64,000 nt of DNA from Cyanophora paradoxa. Lineage: Eukaryota; Glaucocystophyceae; Cyanophorales; Cyanophoraceae. The stretch's first letter is position 1. The number at the start of each line of letters is the position of its first letter. The notes beneath the pieces are model-generated. The model had not been told where the DNA came from and ran no database searches. It saw only the letters and a list, made by a program, of their open reading frames with translations. The DNA lies in NCBI GenBank assembly GCA_004431415.1, contig QPMI01000493.1, positions 181,731 through 245,730 of the forward strand. The letters run 5' to 3'. Below, one piece after another: positions 33,969 through 45,392 of this stretch. The position numbers were made by a program, and so were the translations under genes.

Positions 33969-34292
33969 TCAATGAAACTGCACGCACTCGGGCTGGTTCA
34001 GCCCCGCATCACAGAATTTACCTCTGGCGTGTGCAGCCTCGTGCTGGCGAAGGGAAGGAGCCGACGGACAGACGGTAGAGCACTGCCTACACGGGTACTG
34101 GCCAACCGTTGCCGATGCCAGAAGAGACATGTCGGTAGGTACAGTCTGCAGCGAGCGCTTTGCACGCTTCACGTGCTTCTCGAACGAGGACTTCTGGCTG
34201 AAGAGCCGCTCGCAGGTGCTGCACGACATCTGATGCGAACGCACTGAGGATAGCATTAAGGACAAGGCGCCACACCGCGCACCGATCTCCAA
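33969..34292 (-). CDS. Two-finger C2H2 protein segment, copy B
   Basis: Open frame of about 107 residues. Finger 1 reads CSTCERLFSQKSSFEKHVKR and finger 2 reads YPCRQCSTVCPSAPSLRQH then EAAH. Cys and His spacing in finger 2 fits classical C2H2 zinc fingers, which usually bind DNA. It lies directly upstream, on the same strand, of the winged-helix-like frame, so both may be exons of one gene. Confidence 0.5.
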   Translation of the reverse strand: MEIGARCGALSLMLSSVRSHQMSCSTCERLFSQKSSFEKHVKRAKRSLQTVPTDMSLLASATVGQYPCRQCSTVCPSAPSLRQHEAAHARGKFCDAGLNQPECVQFH

Positions 34293-35385
34293 CGTTAACG
34301 CGGGCCAGGATGTTGGAAAGAAAGCCGTTGCACTTCCCGGCTCACAGACGGTTCCGCTATTCGCACATCGCCCGAAACCGAGTTGTCAGAAGCGGCATGC
34401 GTCACGGGCTCAATTTCGCGGGATACGCATTCGGTGTCGCCGGAATTGGGAGCATGAGTTCGCGATTCAGAATTTGAAGGCTGGCACGCATTGCGGGGTT
34501 GGAAGTCCCCTGCGTGGCGGTGAATACGTGCGTTAGCTGCTGCGTTTTTGCGAGCGTGCGCGCGGCTCGATGGAAACTGCACGAACTCGAGCGCTGCGAC
34601 CGTGTTGCCGGACATGACGAAACAAGCTCTGGCGCCAGCAGATGTGTTCACGGGCTCCGTCCGGACAATGTAAACAAATGCCGCCCGTGCACGACGATGA
34701 GAGCGTGCAGTCCGACGGCAGGAAATCTCGCCCGAGGACAAGGTCCAATGCAGCTGTCCGTCCCATCTCGTCTGAAATAAGGGCTACTGCTGAATAAGGG
34801 CACTGCCGGCTGTTGCAAACACTGCTGAAGATTAAGCTGCAGTGCAGCCAGCGGCCGTAGCGGCCTCCGGCCCGGCAAGGCTCGGAGCGACGATAGCTGA
34901 CCGGCACGCGGCGTGCAGCGGCGCGTCCGGAGGCAGTGCCCAGGCCGGGTGGCAGGCGGCGGGGGCGCACGCACGCGGCGCAACACAGGGCGCACGCAGG
35001 GCGCCGAATGAGCGGACAGCGAGGGAGAACTGGTTGCCATATGGAAAACCGCCGCGTGACGCAGCGTACCGCCGCGCGAGGGAGAGCCCAGATCTAGAGG
35101 AGTGAGAGAGAAGTTGGTTTTCCCCTCGAAAACCAGTAGAGGAGTGAGAGAGAAGTTGGTTTTTCCGTCGAAAACCAGTTTTCGCGAGTTCGAAACACCT
35201 CTCGCGAGCTCGAATTCGACGCTCGAAAGTCGAGAGCTGACCGGTCCACCGAGCCAATCGGAACGCGAATAACCAACATTTTCGTTGCAGACTGGCCCTC
35301 GAAAACGGCCTCCTAGAAAAATTTTGGCTGAAGCGAGGGAACGGGAAGCAAGGGGGAATCCTTCCCCCCTTGCAATCATTGAATA

Positions 35386-35786
35386 GATCGTTCTCCTCGT
35401 CCCTTATCGTGGTCCCTCTTGATTTTATGCCTTGCGATTGCATGTCTGCGATCCCTTTGCACGATTTGTGATTAAGCATACTTTGTTGTCTTTTAATATT
35501 ACTACCTACGGGGGGGTAGCTATTAATACCTACGGGGGTACTACCTTTTCGCCCCGCCGTAGCTATAGTACTAGTACTAGTCTCTCCAAGAAAAGGAACA
35601 CAGATACTATCTCGCCGAAAATACAAATAAAATAACGAAAGCGAAAGCGAAAGCGAGGGCTTTATTATGGGATCTCAGCACTGGTAACTAATGTGCTTTG
35701 CCAATAATTGAATGCTCCTAACTAGAGGGCGCTCGAAGGTGAGATCTAAATCTTTAATGTGCTGTGCACGTTTCAATCCGAGGTTC
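35386..35786. other. Spacer with CTACGG hairpin copies
   Basis: No gene is seen. Contains two ACTACCTACGGGGG-type copies (35501-35562), a CTAGTACTAGTACTAG run and a GAAAGC repeat at 35637-35655. The 3' end of the minus-strand surface-protein gene should lie here. No clear polyadenylation signal was identified. Confidence 0.4.
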
Positions 35787-38700
35787 CTACTGACGGAGGC
35801 GGGCAAAGAAGAGGGTCGCCGCCGCCGCGAGGGTCGCCGCCAGCGCGGACGCGGCGAGCTGGAGGCCCGCCGAGAAATAGGGGACACCGAGAGCGGAACT
35901 GTCGGCCAGCAGCGCAAACTGTAACATCGCAGTCAGTTGCAGTCTTCACATCTTTAAATTTGTGGAAAGTTCTGTTTTCAATTATAGTTGGGATCGCGGA
36001 GACGCGTGCACGGACCGCGGTGAGGTGGTTGCACGTGGCCGTGTACGTCCCGCTGCGTGTGCTCGACTGGCTCACGGCGCTGCACCCGTCCGTCTTCCAC
36101 GAGCCGTCGGCGTCCAGCCAGCGGAGGGCGACGCCCTGGCCGGTGGAGAGGGAGCCCGTGGCGGGGATCTCGAACTGGATGCCGCCGGGGAACTGGGTGA
36201 TCTGGCCGGCGAGGGACGCCGCCGTGACCTCGATGATAGAGGAGAGGAACGTGTAGCCCGCGGGCGGCTTGACGAGGGAAGTCGCCAGCTCGGAGACAGA
36301 GGCCTGAAGTCGACGCCAGAGCCGCTCGAGTTAGCGTTGTTTTAATTATAATTTATGAATACGCGAAAGCCACGAACCTGGAAGTCAGCGCCGCCATTGG
36401 CGTTCGCGGGGAAGGTGATCTGAGGACAAGCCTTAGCTTCGAATTCTTCCCGGCTAACAAGCAGCGTTTCTAGATTCAACAGGCGTCCGATTTACATCTA
36501 GAATTTAATTGATGGCGAGTTAACGTTGGGGTGGAGCGCGCGCGCAACGCACCACGGCATCGCGAGTCGCGCCCGCCGAGCGGAAGGTGAGCGCACGGGT
36601 GCTCGAGCAGACCTTGAAGTTCCTGGGGCCGGCGTCGCTCGCGGCGCGGCTCGGGTCCTGGTCGCCGCAGGCCGTGTTGCCGCTCAGTGTGATCTGGGGC
36701 GAACGTAGCGAGGAACGGTCACGATCATGATCAGGCTCGGCCGGCGCCTGCAAAAAGCGATTTCGATTTACCTTCGCGGACACGTCGGCGAGAGCTTTCT
36801 GAGTTTCCTGGCGGACGCTTGCAGCCGCGGCGGAGTTGGGCGGAAGGGCCGCGACGAGGCCGGCGAGACTCTGCTGAAGAGCCTGCATGTACCAGAGCGC
36901 GCACGCGTGCGTGTCAGTTCGATTTGGCGAAGAATGATCGCATGCCGAGATTCACGTAGCTATTGCCCGGCGCCGGCCCGCTGTTGACGTCTATAGCGAG
37001 TTCATCGGTTTTCGTGATTGATTATATATGTCTGGCCACAATTAAACTAAATTGATAGCAGCTATTGCATTGCGCAAGAAAAAGCTCGAAAGCGAAGTGA
37101 ACTCACCGCAGCATTCACGCCAGGTGTGGTGGCCAGGTTCTGAGTGCACCACCAAAGATCAATTAATGCGGAGATGGATTTCGAAGGACCGGACCCTTCC
37201 CAGCTGTATATTAGCCTTTTGTGTCCTAATTATACTGTGAGCGCGCAAGTGCCGCAGTGCCGCACACAATAAGCCGTTGAATAGCTAGATCTTAGATCTT
37301 AAGCGCATGCATATGCGCAACAAGCTTAAGAAATAAAAGCGGACCGGATTCTCCTTGATAACCTTGAGCAGGAGCTGCGTTCCCTGAAGCGCTGATGCCT
37401 CCTGCGGGGCGCAAGTAAACATAAGAATTCGAATAGCGATTGAAGAACCGTCGCGATCGGATCATCGGATGGGGGATAAATATTGGACGCACCGAAAGGG
37501 CGCCGGTCTTCGTCGCGACGGGCGCGACCGAAGAGAAGAAGTTGACGAGGGCGCCGGCGGTCTGATAAATAAACGAGATCCCTCAGCACAAAATTTAAGG
37601 GCGCGATTCTTCATTAATTTCAGCTTTTGAATTCGTTTGCGGGCGCACGGCAGGGTCCTTGAGATCGACGCCGGACTTGGCCGCCTCCGTCGTGACGGTC
37701 TGCGCGTGCAATTAATTAAGCTATAAGCTGCCATTGATTACGTATTAATTAATGTAACTGTTTAAAGCTGCTTTAAGCTTTAATTAATTTGTAATTAATG
37801 TAATTGATAAATACGTAGAACTCCATTAAATCTGTGTCAACGTTGGCGCGAATGGCAGACCGTCATGGCGGTGGAGAGGGCGCCGGAGAGCTTGGCGAGC
37901 AGGTCGGCGTTCGTCTGGCGGAGGCCGCGGCGGAGGGCGGTGCCCGTGGCCTGGGAGTAGTAGGTCTTGAGCGACTCGATGTTCGCGAGGATCTTGGCTA
38001 TCTTGTCCTTGAACGACATTGAGGTGTCCTAAGTGCCCGTGCATGTGCAACGTAGCGAGTCAGAAAGGAGGCTTTGCACCCAAACAATATCAGTAGACAT
38101 ACAGCAGTAATTTCTTCCATCTGCTTGTTGAAGGTGGCGAGCATATCCTGTCCACAAGAATCAGTTACGAAGTGCATGCGCGTTGGGACTGGATTTTTCA
38201 AAGAAACAGAGAGCTCGAGACGCACATCGAACTGGGCCGCGGCGGGCTTGGACGCGTCGACGGTGGGCGTGACAATGACCGCGTTGGGGATGGCGAAATT
38301 CGTCGAGAGGCCGTTCGCGTCCTTCACCTTGACGGTGAGCGACGAGGAAACCGACCCGCCGGTGCTCTGCGAAAACGTGCACGTGTTAGAAAACAGCATT
38401 GCCGACCGGCGGCCGGTGGAGTCGATATCGGCGCGCTTACAGAGGGGAAGAAGAACCCGAAGGTCGCATCGGGCGAGTCGCGCGCCAGATCGCTCGAGTA
38501 GCCCGTGCCAGACACGGTGTAGCTGCGCACGCCCAAGATTCAGACAGGTTTTAGAGGTACACGTGTTTCTTTGTTGTTTTAGCTTTGCACGAGGCCTATA
38601 TATAGAATGCGATCGCGAGCGCATAAAAACATCGCACGTGAGAGGGAAGGCGCTTGCGCCCCAGCCCGTGCATGTCACCTGTACATTTCCGTCAGACAAA

Positions 38701-40771
38701 TGTGACCACGCGTTTTATATACACGTGGTCGCGGATCCTCGAAAAAGCGGCCGTAGCGGTTAATTCCGTGTAAGTGCGCACTGTTAGCTTGTCGACGACG
38801 GCCTTGAGGGTGGCGGGCGAGGCGGTGCACGAGCCGCCGCTGGGCGGGCTGCCGGCCGAGACCTTCGGGGGCTCGCCGGAAGGGCTGGGCACGGGCGCCG
38901 GCGCCGGCGTGGGTGCGGTTGAGCTCGAGCCGCCAGTGGCACCGCCGTTACCGGTGCCGGTGCTGTTGTTCGAGCCCGAGCTCGAGGGCGCGGAGATCGG
39001 AGTCGGTGTCGCGTCGAGGCTCGAGGTGCCGGGCGCGGGAGCGGGGATCGGCGAAGGGGAAGGCGACGCAGAAGGGGACGGAGAAGGTGACGGAGTGGGG
39101 GTGGGGTTCAGGTAAGCGTGGCAGGCCGCGACGGACTCCCGGATTTCGAGCTTGACGTAATCGATCGCGATCTTTTGGTCCGCCGTAGCGCCGGCCCCTG
39201 CTTGCGATAGATCATTATGCCAGCATTTCATATAAAAATTGCAAATCTTAAGCTGTTAATGGTGAATCGCCCTAGCTTGAGAGCTCGAGGTTGGTTGGGA
39301 TATCGAGACAATCAAAACAAATGTTTTGATGACGGACCGTACGGGAAGAGCCAAAGCGACCACCTGCCCCAGATCTGGCCAGGATATTGTACCTGGTTAC
39401 TTGAGCCTAAGACCAGTTTGACGTAGCCTACGCCGTAGCCGCGGAGGCCGCCCTTCACGCCGGTGTAAGTCTCAGTGTACACAGTAGTCACATTGTCCGC
39501 TGTCGCATTCACGGTGTCGTCTATCACTCCGAAGTCCGCCCCTAATTTCCTGAATCTGGGAAATATATCACGCGTTCGTCAGTTCCAGCTGATTATTTGA
39601 TCACTAGATTGCAAGCTCGCGGACTCACGTAATCGGGCTGTCCTTTGTCGCTGACGTGAGGTCGATGGTGCCAAGGACGACAGGCTCCCTGGGGACGAGG
39701 TAATCCGACGTGTACGGGTTCCGTGAGTCATCTGCATTGTCGTATACATTCAATTGTTGATTCATTCTGCCCTGGAATAAGACGTCGATCTTCAAGTCCG
39801 TGTTGTCGTTGCCGGTATCCCGCCCCGCCTTGATCTCCTGAGATTCCATGGTGATTAGAACGAATCGCTTCGAATTCGTTTACTTTCCAGGAATCAAAAC
39901 CGTAAACGCACGACATCACAAATGAATGCTACCGGTTCGGGTTGAGGGAAGTCGTACCGGCACGGCGGTTTGTTGCCCGTATTCAGGCGTGTATAGTCAA
40001 ACGTATTTCCTTGCGTGTTGTACGTCGACAGGCAGTTCTTAGCGCCGGTTAGGGTGTTCACACTAAGGTAGTGATTGGCCGCCGGTCCGATCTTGGGGGC
40101 ATTGGCAGTCGTGAAGTCGAATCTAATCCAGCCGAGGTTGGCACCACTTTGCGTGCCCGCTAGCTTTGTGTAGTTCTTCGTCGCCGTCGTGCTCCTGCGC
40201 AGCGTCCACGCGCGTGTCAGATTCCATGGCCAGATCGAGATCCGGACCGAATCGCATGCGGACAATGTAATGTGTGTGCCGACGTTGTCCGTTCCAAAAA
40301 GCGTGACTCGCCCGCCATTTGTCCCATCGGGACTTAGTGTTACCTGCGCATCATGATCACGATCATGATCACACGCGTGTGCTTAAGCTTGTCAGTAATT
40401 TATAAGCGTGCGTATAGTGCGGTAGCTAGATCCAGAGGTGTCTTGAACATTCATAATTAATCCGCTGAGCGCTGTAGCGTCCGCTTATCATCATGGCATA
40501 TTAATTATGCGTATGTGTGCCAAGCTTAAGTAGAACTTCGGAAACGACTGAACAGCTGCAGGCGCCACGCACGCACCGGAAGTGAGCCGTTCCCGATCTG
40601 CTGGACGGTGGCGTCGGGAATGAAACCAGGGTTAGGCACATATCCGCCGGTGCGGCCGGCTTCCGCATCGAACAGGCCGTCCCACTTCAGCTCAACCGCA
40701 GAGACGATGTGCCCGGCGAGCAACACAACGGCAGCGAGGGCGAGCGAGATCCTAGGCCTCGGCATCGGCAT
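35787..40771 (-). CDS. REJ/GPS surface protein with one C-terminal membrane helix
   Basis: The first exon (40771 to about 40580) starts MPMPRPRISLALAAVVLLAG, a signal peptide. Extracellular exons follow: a 140-residue Cys-containing segment (40345-39926), GRDTGNDNTDL (39838-39631), VIDDTVNATADNVTTVY (39550-39423), and a Pro/Ser linker (39200-38788). Next are FGFFFPS with SSSLTVKVKDANGLSTNFAIP (38523-38229, REJ-like) and helical exons to about 36500. Exon 36303-36016 ends at GCSAVSQ...TYTATCNHLTA. Splicing of 35919-36015 joins it to FALLAD, giving CNHLTAFALL, a good GPS site where GAIN domains cut between Leu and Thr. The last exon holds one hydrophobic helix and the stop at 35787-35789. Polycystin-1 and sperm REJ proteins share REJ-GPS order but have more helices. 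Some small exon borders are approximate. It probably acts at the cell surface. Confidence 0.7.
35919..36015 (-). other. Intron inside the GPS motif
   Basis: A GT-AG intron on the minus strand starts GTCCGTGCAC and ends GTTACAG. It is phase 0 and separates CNHLTA from FALLAD. Reading through it would destroy the motif and remove the membrane helix. Confidence 0.7.
38900..39110 (-). other. Pro/Ser/Thr-rich linker
   Basis: Low-complexity segment PTPTPSPSPSPSASPSPSP continuing into Gly/Ser/Thr. Likely an O-glycosylated stalk between N-terminal and REJ-like parts of the surface protein. Confidence 0.6.
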
Positions 40772-41422
40772 AAATGCAGGCCGCGCGCGTATGGCTCAGG
40801 CAGCTGCAGTCCGACGTACGACGGTACCGGTCGCGCAGACTCGCCGAGTCGCGCAGACTCGCGCTTATTAGCCTCAGGGCCTGCAGCTACTAGGCTACTC
40901 CGAGCCTACTAGGCTACTCGCGGCTAGACTCTGAGAATTCGAAGCTGGGTGTCAAGCTACCGTCACGGCGTACGTAGTACGTACTAGGCTACAATTCCCT
41001 ACAAAGTAACACTGTCTCTGAGTCAAATACCGTATACTAGTCATCACTGACTCATCAGCCTGAGTGTCCGGTCCGACGCTCAGCGGCTGACGTCGACCAT
41101 CCGATCATCGGACCATGACGCGCACCCGCGTCAGGACTGGTGGCAGGTCCGGTCCCCATAACTCATTCAGAAATTTACTCAAGAATCAGCCGGCCGTCGA
41201 TCGCGACATCCGTGACGGTCCGTCACGTCAGATCAGCCTGGCAGGCGCCCACATGCAATGGCCGCCGGGCATGCAATGGCAGCCGCAATGCTGCCATACT
41301 ACTATGATACTAGTAGCCTGCCAATGCAGCAGCATTGTCGCCGGCCGCGCGCGCGCGCGCGCGCCGCGGCGGCGGCGGCGCCAGCTGGCAGCCTGCCACT
41401 CGAACTCCCTATAATGTACCCC
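40772..41422. other. Spacer 5' of the surface-protein gene
   Basis: No gene is supported. Short direct repeats (GCAGACTCGCCGAGTC, CTAGGCTACT) and a GCGCGC...GGCGGC run at 41345-41382. The promoter for the minus-strand gene should be at 40780-41000; no clear element was identified. Confidence 0.4.
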
Positions 41423-41489
41423 CCGCCACAGTTCTGAAGTTCGTTTTTTTCCACGAAAAACGAAAAAACGAACTTCAGAACTGTGGCGG
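41423..41489. repeat. Perfect 27-bp inverted repeat (hairpin)
   Basis: Left arm 41423-41449 begins CCGCCACAGTTCTGAAG. Right arm 41463-41489 is its exact reverse complement. The spacer is 13 nt. The arms include TTTTTT/AAAAAA at the loop side. It could be a cruciform, a small-RNA precursor hairpin, or the ends of a very small transposon. Confidence 0.85.
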
Positions 41490-42121
41490 AAAATCAGGAA
41501 ACCTGGACTCCGAAACCATGATTCAGGAAAATCAAACTATTTCCAAGATTCTGGCTAAGAAACTAATGTAAACGTTTTTTTCGCCAGAACTCGAAAATCC
41601 TTGCGAAAACTAATTAATCCGCCAGCGTCTTATAAATTGATTTCGCCACCCCACGACTTCGACTTCGCCATAGACGAGTCAGCTGCTCGCGATCGTACCC
41701 CTCTCTCCATTCGAAAGCTCAATATCAATTCGCCAGCGTCAAATATTCTTCATACGTTTACAGTACTTTAAAAAGAGATACGTACGAGTAGATCGATCAT
41801 TGAAATATTATTTTTCGGTTCGCATTACATATAATTATAATTACGGCGTGTAACTCAGTAAGTTACGGTGTAACACTTACCGCAGTGCTGGTGTCTAGAC
41901 TCTAGAGCTCGAGGCTGTGGCCGGTAAATTGGCGGTAATTAACAAAAACAAACACTTACCGTAGTACTAGGCTTTTTTACTGAGTTATATACAAATGTGA
42001 CGTCGACACTAGCGCGACACTCAGTGACTAGTACTGTGAGTCTGTGAGTCTGTGACATCATTGACATGTACAGCTGCACCGTACGCGTACTGTACAATCA
42101 TTTGAATGTACATGTACTAAG
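41490..42121. other. A/T-richer spacer
   Basis: No gene is seen. Contains repeated AACACTTACCG(T/C)AG words (about 41872 and 41952) and CAGTGACTAGTACTGTGAGTCTGTGAG duplications. Confidence 0.4.
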
Positions 42122-42963
42122 GTAGCCTGTAGGACGGCTTGAATTGCCGTGGTGTAAAATTGCCGACTCTGCGACTCGGTGAATTCGCCCAAAACCGGAA
42201 TTGCCGTGGCGATAAATAGCGGAATCCAGATTTTGCTCTTCGGCGGGCTAACAAAATACCTACGCCGGGTACGCCCCAAGCAATTGCCGTGATGCCAAAT
42301 TGCCGAATTCGGCCGCTCGGGCGGCTCGGCAATTTACGGTAATTTAAAACTGCGTACGGCTATAAAAAAAGCCTTATTTACGGCAATTTGGAACTACGGC
42401 TAAAAAGCCGTCCTACGGGGGACTCCTACCGTAGCGGCCGCGGATCATCGCGATCGGATCCCGCCGTCATCCCGGACGTCCGACGGTTGAGTCCGGGTCG
42501 ACGCGTACGGTCTCGGACGGTGGGCCGCCGCCGGCCCGCCGGCCGGGGCCGCCGGCCGGGCGGCGGGGCCGCCGGCCGGGGCCGCCGGCGCGCGCCGGCC
42601 GGACGGCCCGGACGGGGCCGGAGTCGCCGGACCCGGTGACCGTCGGACCGGACTCCCGGGAGTCGCCGGAACTCCCCGGAACCGGAAGTTCCGGAACTAT
42701 ATATATACATAGAGCTGTACTGTAGGACTCGGAATGCTTTTTTAGCCGATGTTTTAAATTGCCGTGTATATATTGCCGAGAGGCCGATTTCGGCAATTAA
42801 AAGCCACGGCAATTCTCAGGGGGTAGGGTCATACGGCGGCTTATGTATGGCGCCATAGAAGAAACCCAGAGTTTCGGCAATTTATCGCCACGGTAATTCC
42901 GGTTTTGGTCGAATTCGGCAATTTAACTACGCGGCAATTTAAGCATTCCTACAGGCTACAGTA
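42122..42963. mobile_element. Foldback (MITE-like) element with ~90-bp TIRs
   Basis: The left end GTAGCCTGTAGG...AAAACCGGAATTGCCGTGGCGAT is matched in inverted form at about 42872-42963, ending CCTACAGGCTAC. The words AATTGCCG and CGGCAATT recur many times. The centre is a GC-rich block (42480-42660) followed by AT-richer sequence. No coding region. Target duplication not resolved. Confidence 0.7.
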
Positions 42964-44175
42964 TACAGTATAGGGCCCGCCCTAGGCCTCCTGCATGAAA
43001 GCGGCCCGCCCACCCTCTCCGTAGCTGAGCGCCGCCAGCGCCTGCGCATGCGCGCCGATCGAAGGGGCGCGTCTAAAGGGTACGGGGCGCGGGCCTGGAC
43101 GCATGCGACCTGCCAGGCTGCACGGCCGCGCCGGGCTGGCGGGGTGTACGTGGGCCTGCGATAGGAAGCTCGAGCGGGCGGAGAAGGACGGGCAGGGGCG
43201 GGCGGGGCGCCTGCAGCTGCATGGCTCTTAGGAGTCCCGGGACGAGCCCCGCTTGAATTGCGTTGCGATGGCCCTCCTCAGATCTAGAGAGCCCGCGTGA
43301 GCCCGCGCCCGCCTCAGATCTGGGGCGCGCCCGCGTGAGCCCGCGCCCGCCGGAGAGGTTTGGAAGCCGCACGATCCGCGGGGGGGCGCAGCGCCCGCAG
43401 ACGAGCACATGGAGGCAATGGGCGCGGAGGGCAAGGCGCAGCTGGCCCGCTCATGATCACAAATCCGGTTCACATCTCGACGGGGAGCAAGCTTAAGTAC
43501 TAGTGGGGTTTCCTTCGGATGCTCCGCCCCCTTCGGCTAGATAGATGACCGGTCGGAAGGGCACGTCACGTAGAACATTGATACATGTGCCGTGGTGTAT
43601 CAATGCGACGTCCATTTTTGCAAAAAAAAAAAACTTCGGATGCTCCGCCCCGCCCCCCCGCCCCCCCCCCCCCGCCCCCCCCCCCCCCCGGGCCCCCCCC
43701 CCTCCGGATCCCCCCCCCTGCAATAAAACTTTAAGCAAAAGCCTGAAGTCCTGAAGATCCGCTCGGCGGGCTTATTATAAATAGTAATAGTCTCGGATCC
43801 GATAACTTTTTCTAGTTTTCGCTGGGTTCTCAGTTTTTTTTCTAACGGAACCCAACTTCCTGAGACGGGGACTTCAACGCCCGCGTAACGGCACCAGTTC
43901 CCGGATAGTCCCAAGTCTAAGGACCTCATAGCCCCGACCAGCGCCGCTGAAAGACGCGTCCTAAGCGACCTCGGGATTGCATATCGACATACACTCGCTT
44001 CCGGGCGGTCGCGGAGCGCAGCCTGGGCGCCGAAAATGACGATGAGCACTATACGAAGAGAATTCTCGAGCGGCAGCCCTTAATCTGCTGCAGCAGCTGA
44101 GATCGCCCTCGCCCGTTTGCACGGCCAAAAAAAGGCCGAAAAGACCCAAGCGTACCCCCCTCAACGGCTACGGCT
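42964..44175. other. Repeat-rich spacer
   Basis: No gene is supported. The segment CTTCGGATGCTCCGCCCC occurs at 43514 and 43633, the second copy before a long C-rich tract. A CGCCCGCGTGAGCCCGCGCCCGCC unit occurs twice at 43290-43350. Confidence 0.5.
43648..43720. repeat. C-rich tract
   Basis: Runs of C interrupted by single G and one GGG, about 70 bp. Could form an i-motif/G-quadruplex pair. Length is probably unstable. Confidence 0.75.
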
Positions 44176-44189
44176 CTACGCCAGCCAGC

Positions 44190-45392
44190 TTCCCGGCCAG
44201 GCGCGCAATCGAACGCGCCAAGCGTATCGAATGCGCATGCTCGGGGCCCGTCCGGCGAACCTCGCTCTTTGGGCCAGGTGAGCCAGCGGCCCGGCCGGAA
44301 GGCTCTCCCAACGATCTCTGAACTATCCGCCCCCAGATGACCTCCATCGCGCGCGCCCGCAGTCCGCAGGGCGCCCAAGCGCATCGAATGCTCGGGGCCC
44401 GTCCGGCGAACCTCTCTCTTTGGGCCAGGTGAGCTGGCGGCGCGGCCGGAAGGCTCTCCCAACGATCTCTGAACTATCCGCCCCCAGATGACCTCCATCG
44501 CGCGCGCCCGCAGTCCGCAGGGCGCCCAAGCGCATCGAATGCTCGGGGCCCGTCCAACGGGCCTCGCTCTTTGGCCCAGGTGAGCCGGCGGCCCGGCCGG
44601 AAGGCTCTCGCAACGATCTCTGAGCTATCCGCCCGCAGATGTCCTCCGTCGCGCGCGCCCGCTTTCCGCAGGGCGCCCAAGCGCATCGAATGCTCGGGGC
44701 CCGTCCAGCGGGCCTCGCTCTTTGGCCCAGGTGAGCCGGCGGCCCGGCCGGAAGGCTCTCGCAACGATCTCTGAACTATCCGCCCGCAGATGGCCTCCGT
44801 CGCGCGCGCCCGCAGTCCGCAGGGCGCCCAAGCGCATCGATTGCTCGCGGCCCGTCCGGCGGGCCTCGCTCTTTGGGCCAGGTGAGCTGGCGGCGCGGCC
44901 GGAAGGCTCTCGCAACGATCTCTGAGCTATCCGCCCGCAGATGTCCTCCGTCGCGCGCGCCCGCAGTCCGCAGGGCGCCCAAGCGCATCGATTGCTCGCG
45001 GCCCGTCCGGCGGGCCTCGCTCTTTGGGCCAGGTGAGCTGGCGGCGCGGCCGGAAGGCTCTCGCAACGATCTCTGAGCTATCCGCCCGCAGATGTCCTCC
45101 GTCGCGCGCGCCCGCAGTCCGCAGGGCGCCCAAGCGCATCGATTGCTCGCGGCCCGTCCGGCGGGCCTCGCTCTTTGGGCCAGGTGAGCCGGCGGCCCGG
45201 CCGGAAGACTCTCGCAACGGTCTCTGAGCTATCCGTCCGCAGATGGCCTCCGTCGCGCGCGCCCGCAGTCCGCAGGGCGCCCAAGCGCATCGAATGCCCA
45301 GGGCCCGTCCGGCGTGGCCTCGCTCTTTGGGCTAGGTACCGGTGGCTCTCGCCCGCAGTCCGCAGGGCAGGGCGTCCAATTTTCAAGTCCAA
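44190..45392. repeat. 151-bp tandem repeat, about 7.5 units
   Basis: Each unit contains CAAGCGCATCGAATGCTCG, CTCTTTGGGCCAGGTGAGC, GGCCGGAAGGCTCTC, CGATCTCTGA and CCGCCCGCAGATG. Units start about every 151 bp from near 44215, with the last degraded. Since 151 is not a multiple of three, long frames on both strands are artefacts that rotate through the units. Every unit has a strong donor-like CAG|GTGAGC and an acceptor-like CCCGCAG 60 bp later. Confidence 0.9.

Larger units (their letters stand above)
33282..35385. mobile_element. TIR-like element with zinc-finger ORFs, copy B
   Basis: Shorter relative of 17487-21920. It starts GGCCCGGCCGCGTTTG after CTAACTAGT. GCAAGGGGGGAA at about 33312 and its inverted match (TTCCCCCCTTGC) at about 35374 bound the core. 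It carries the minus-strand finger and winged-helix-like frames in better condition than copy A. A 39-bp tandem duplication (35098-35180) and the sequence GACCGGTCCACCGAGCCAAT near the end are shared landmarks. Probable non-autonomous DNA element or mobile gene family. Confidence 0.6.

Noticed and set aside
34832-35626. 264-codon minus-strand frame
   Set aside because: It runs across the boundary of the repeated element into unrelated spacer, with tandem duplications inside, so it is not one gene.
44323-45392. Series of 96-residue and 67-residue frames spaced 151 bp
   Set aside because: They are produced by the 151-bp tandem repeat on both strands and rotate in frame; no gene is implied.
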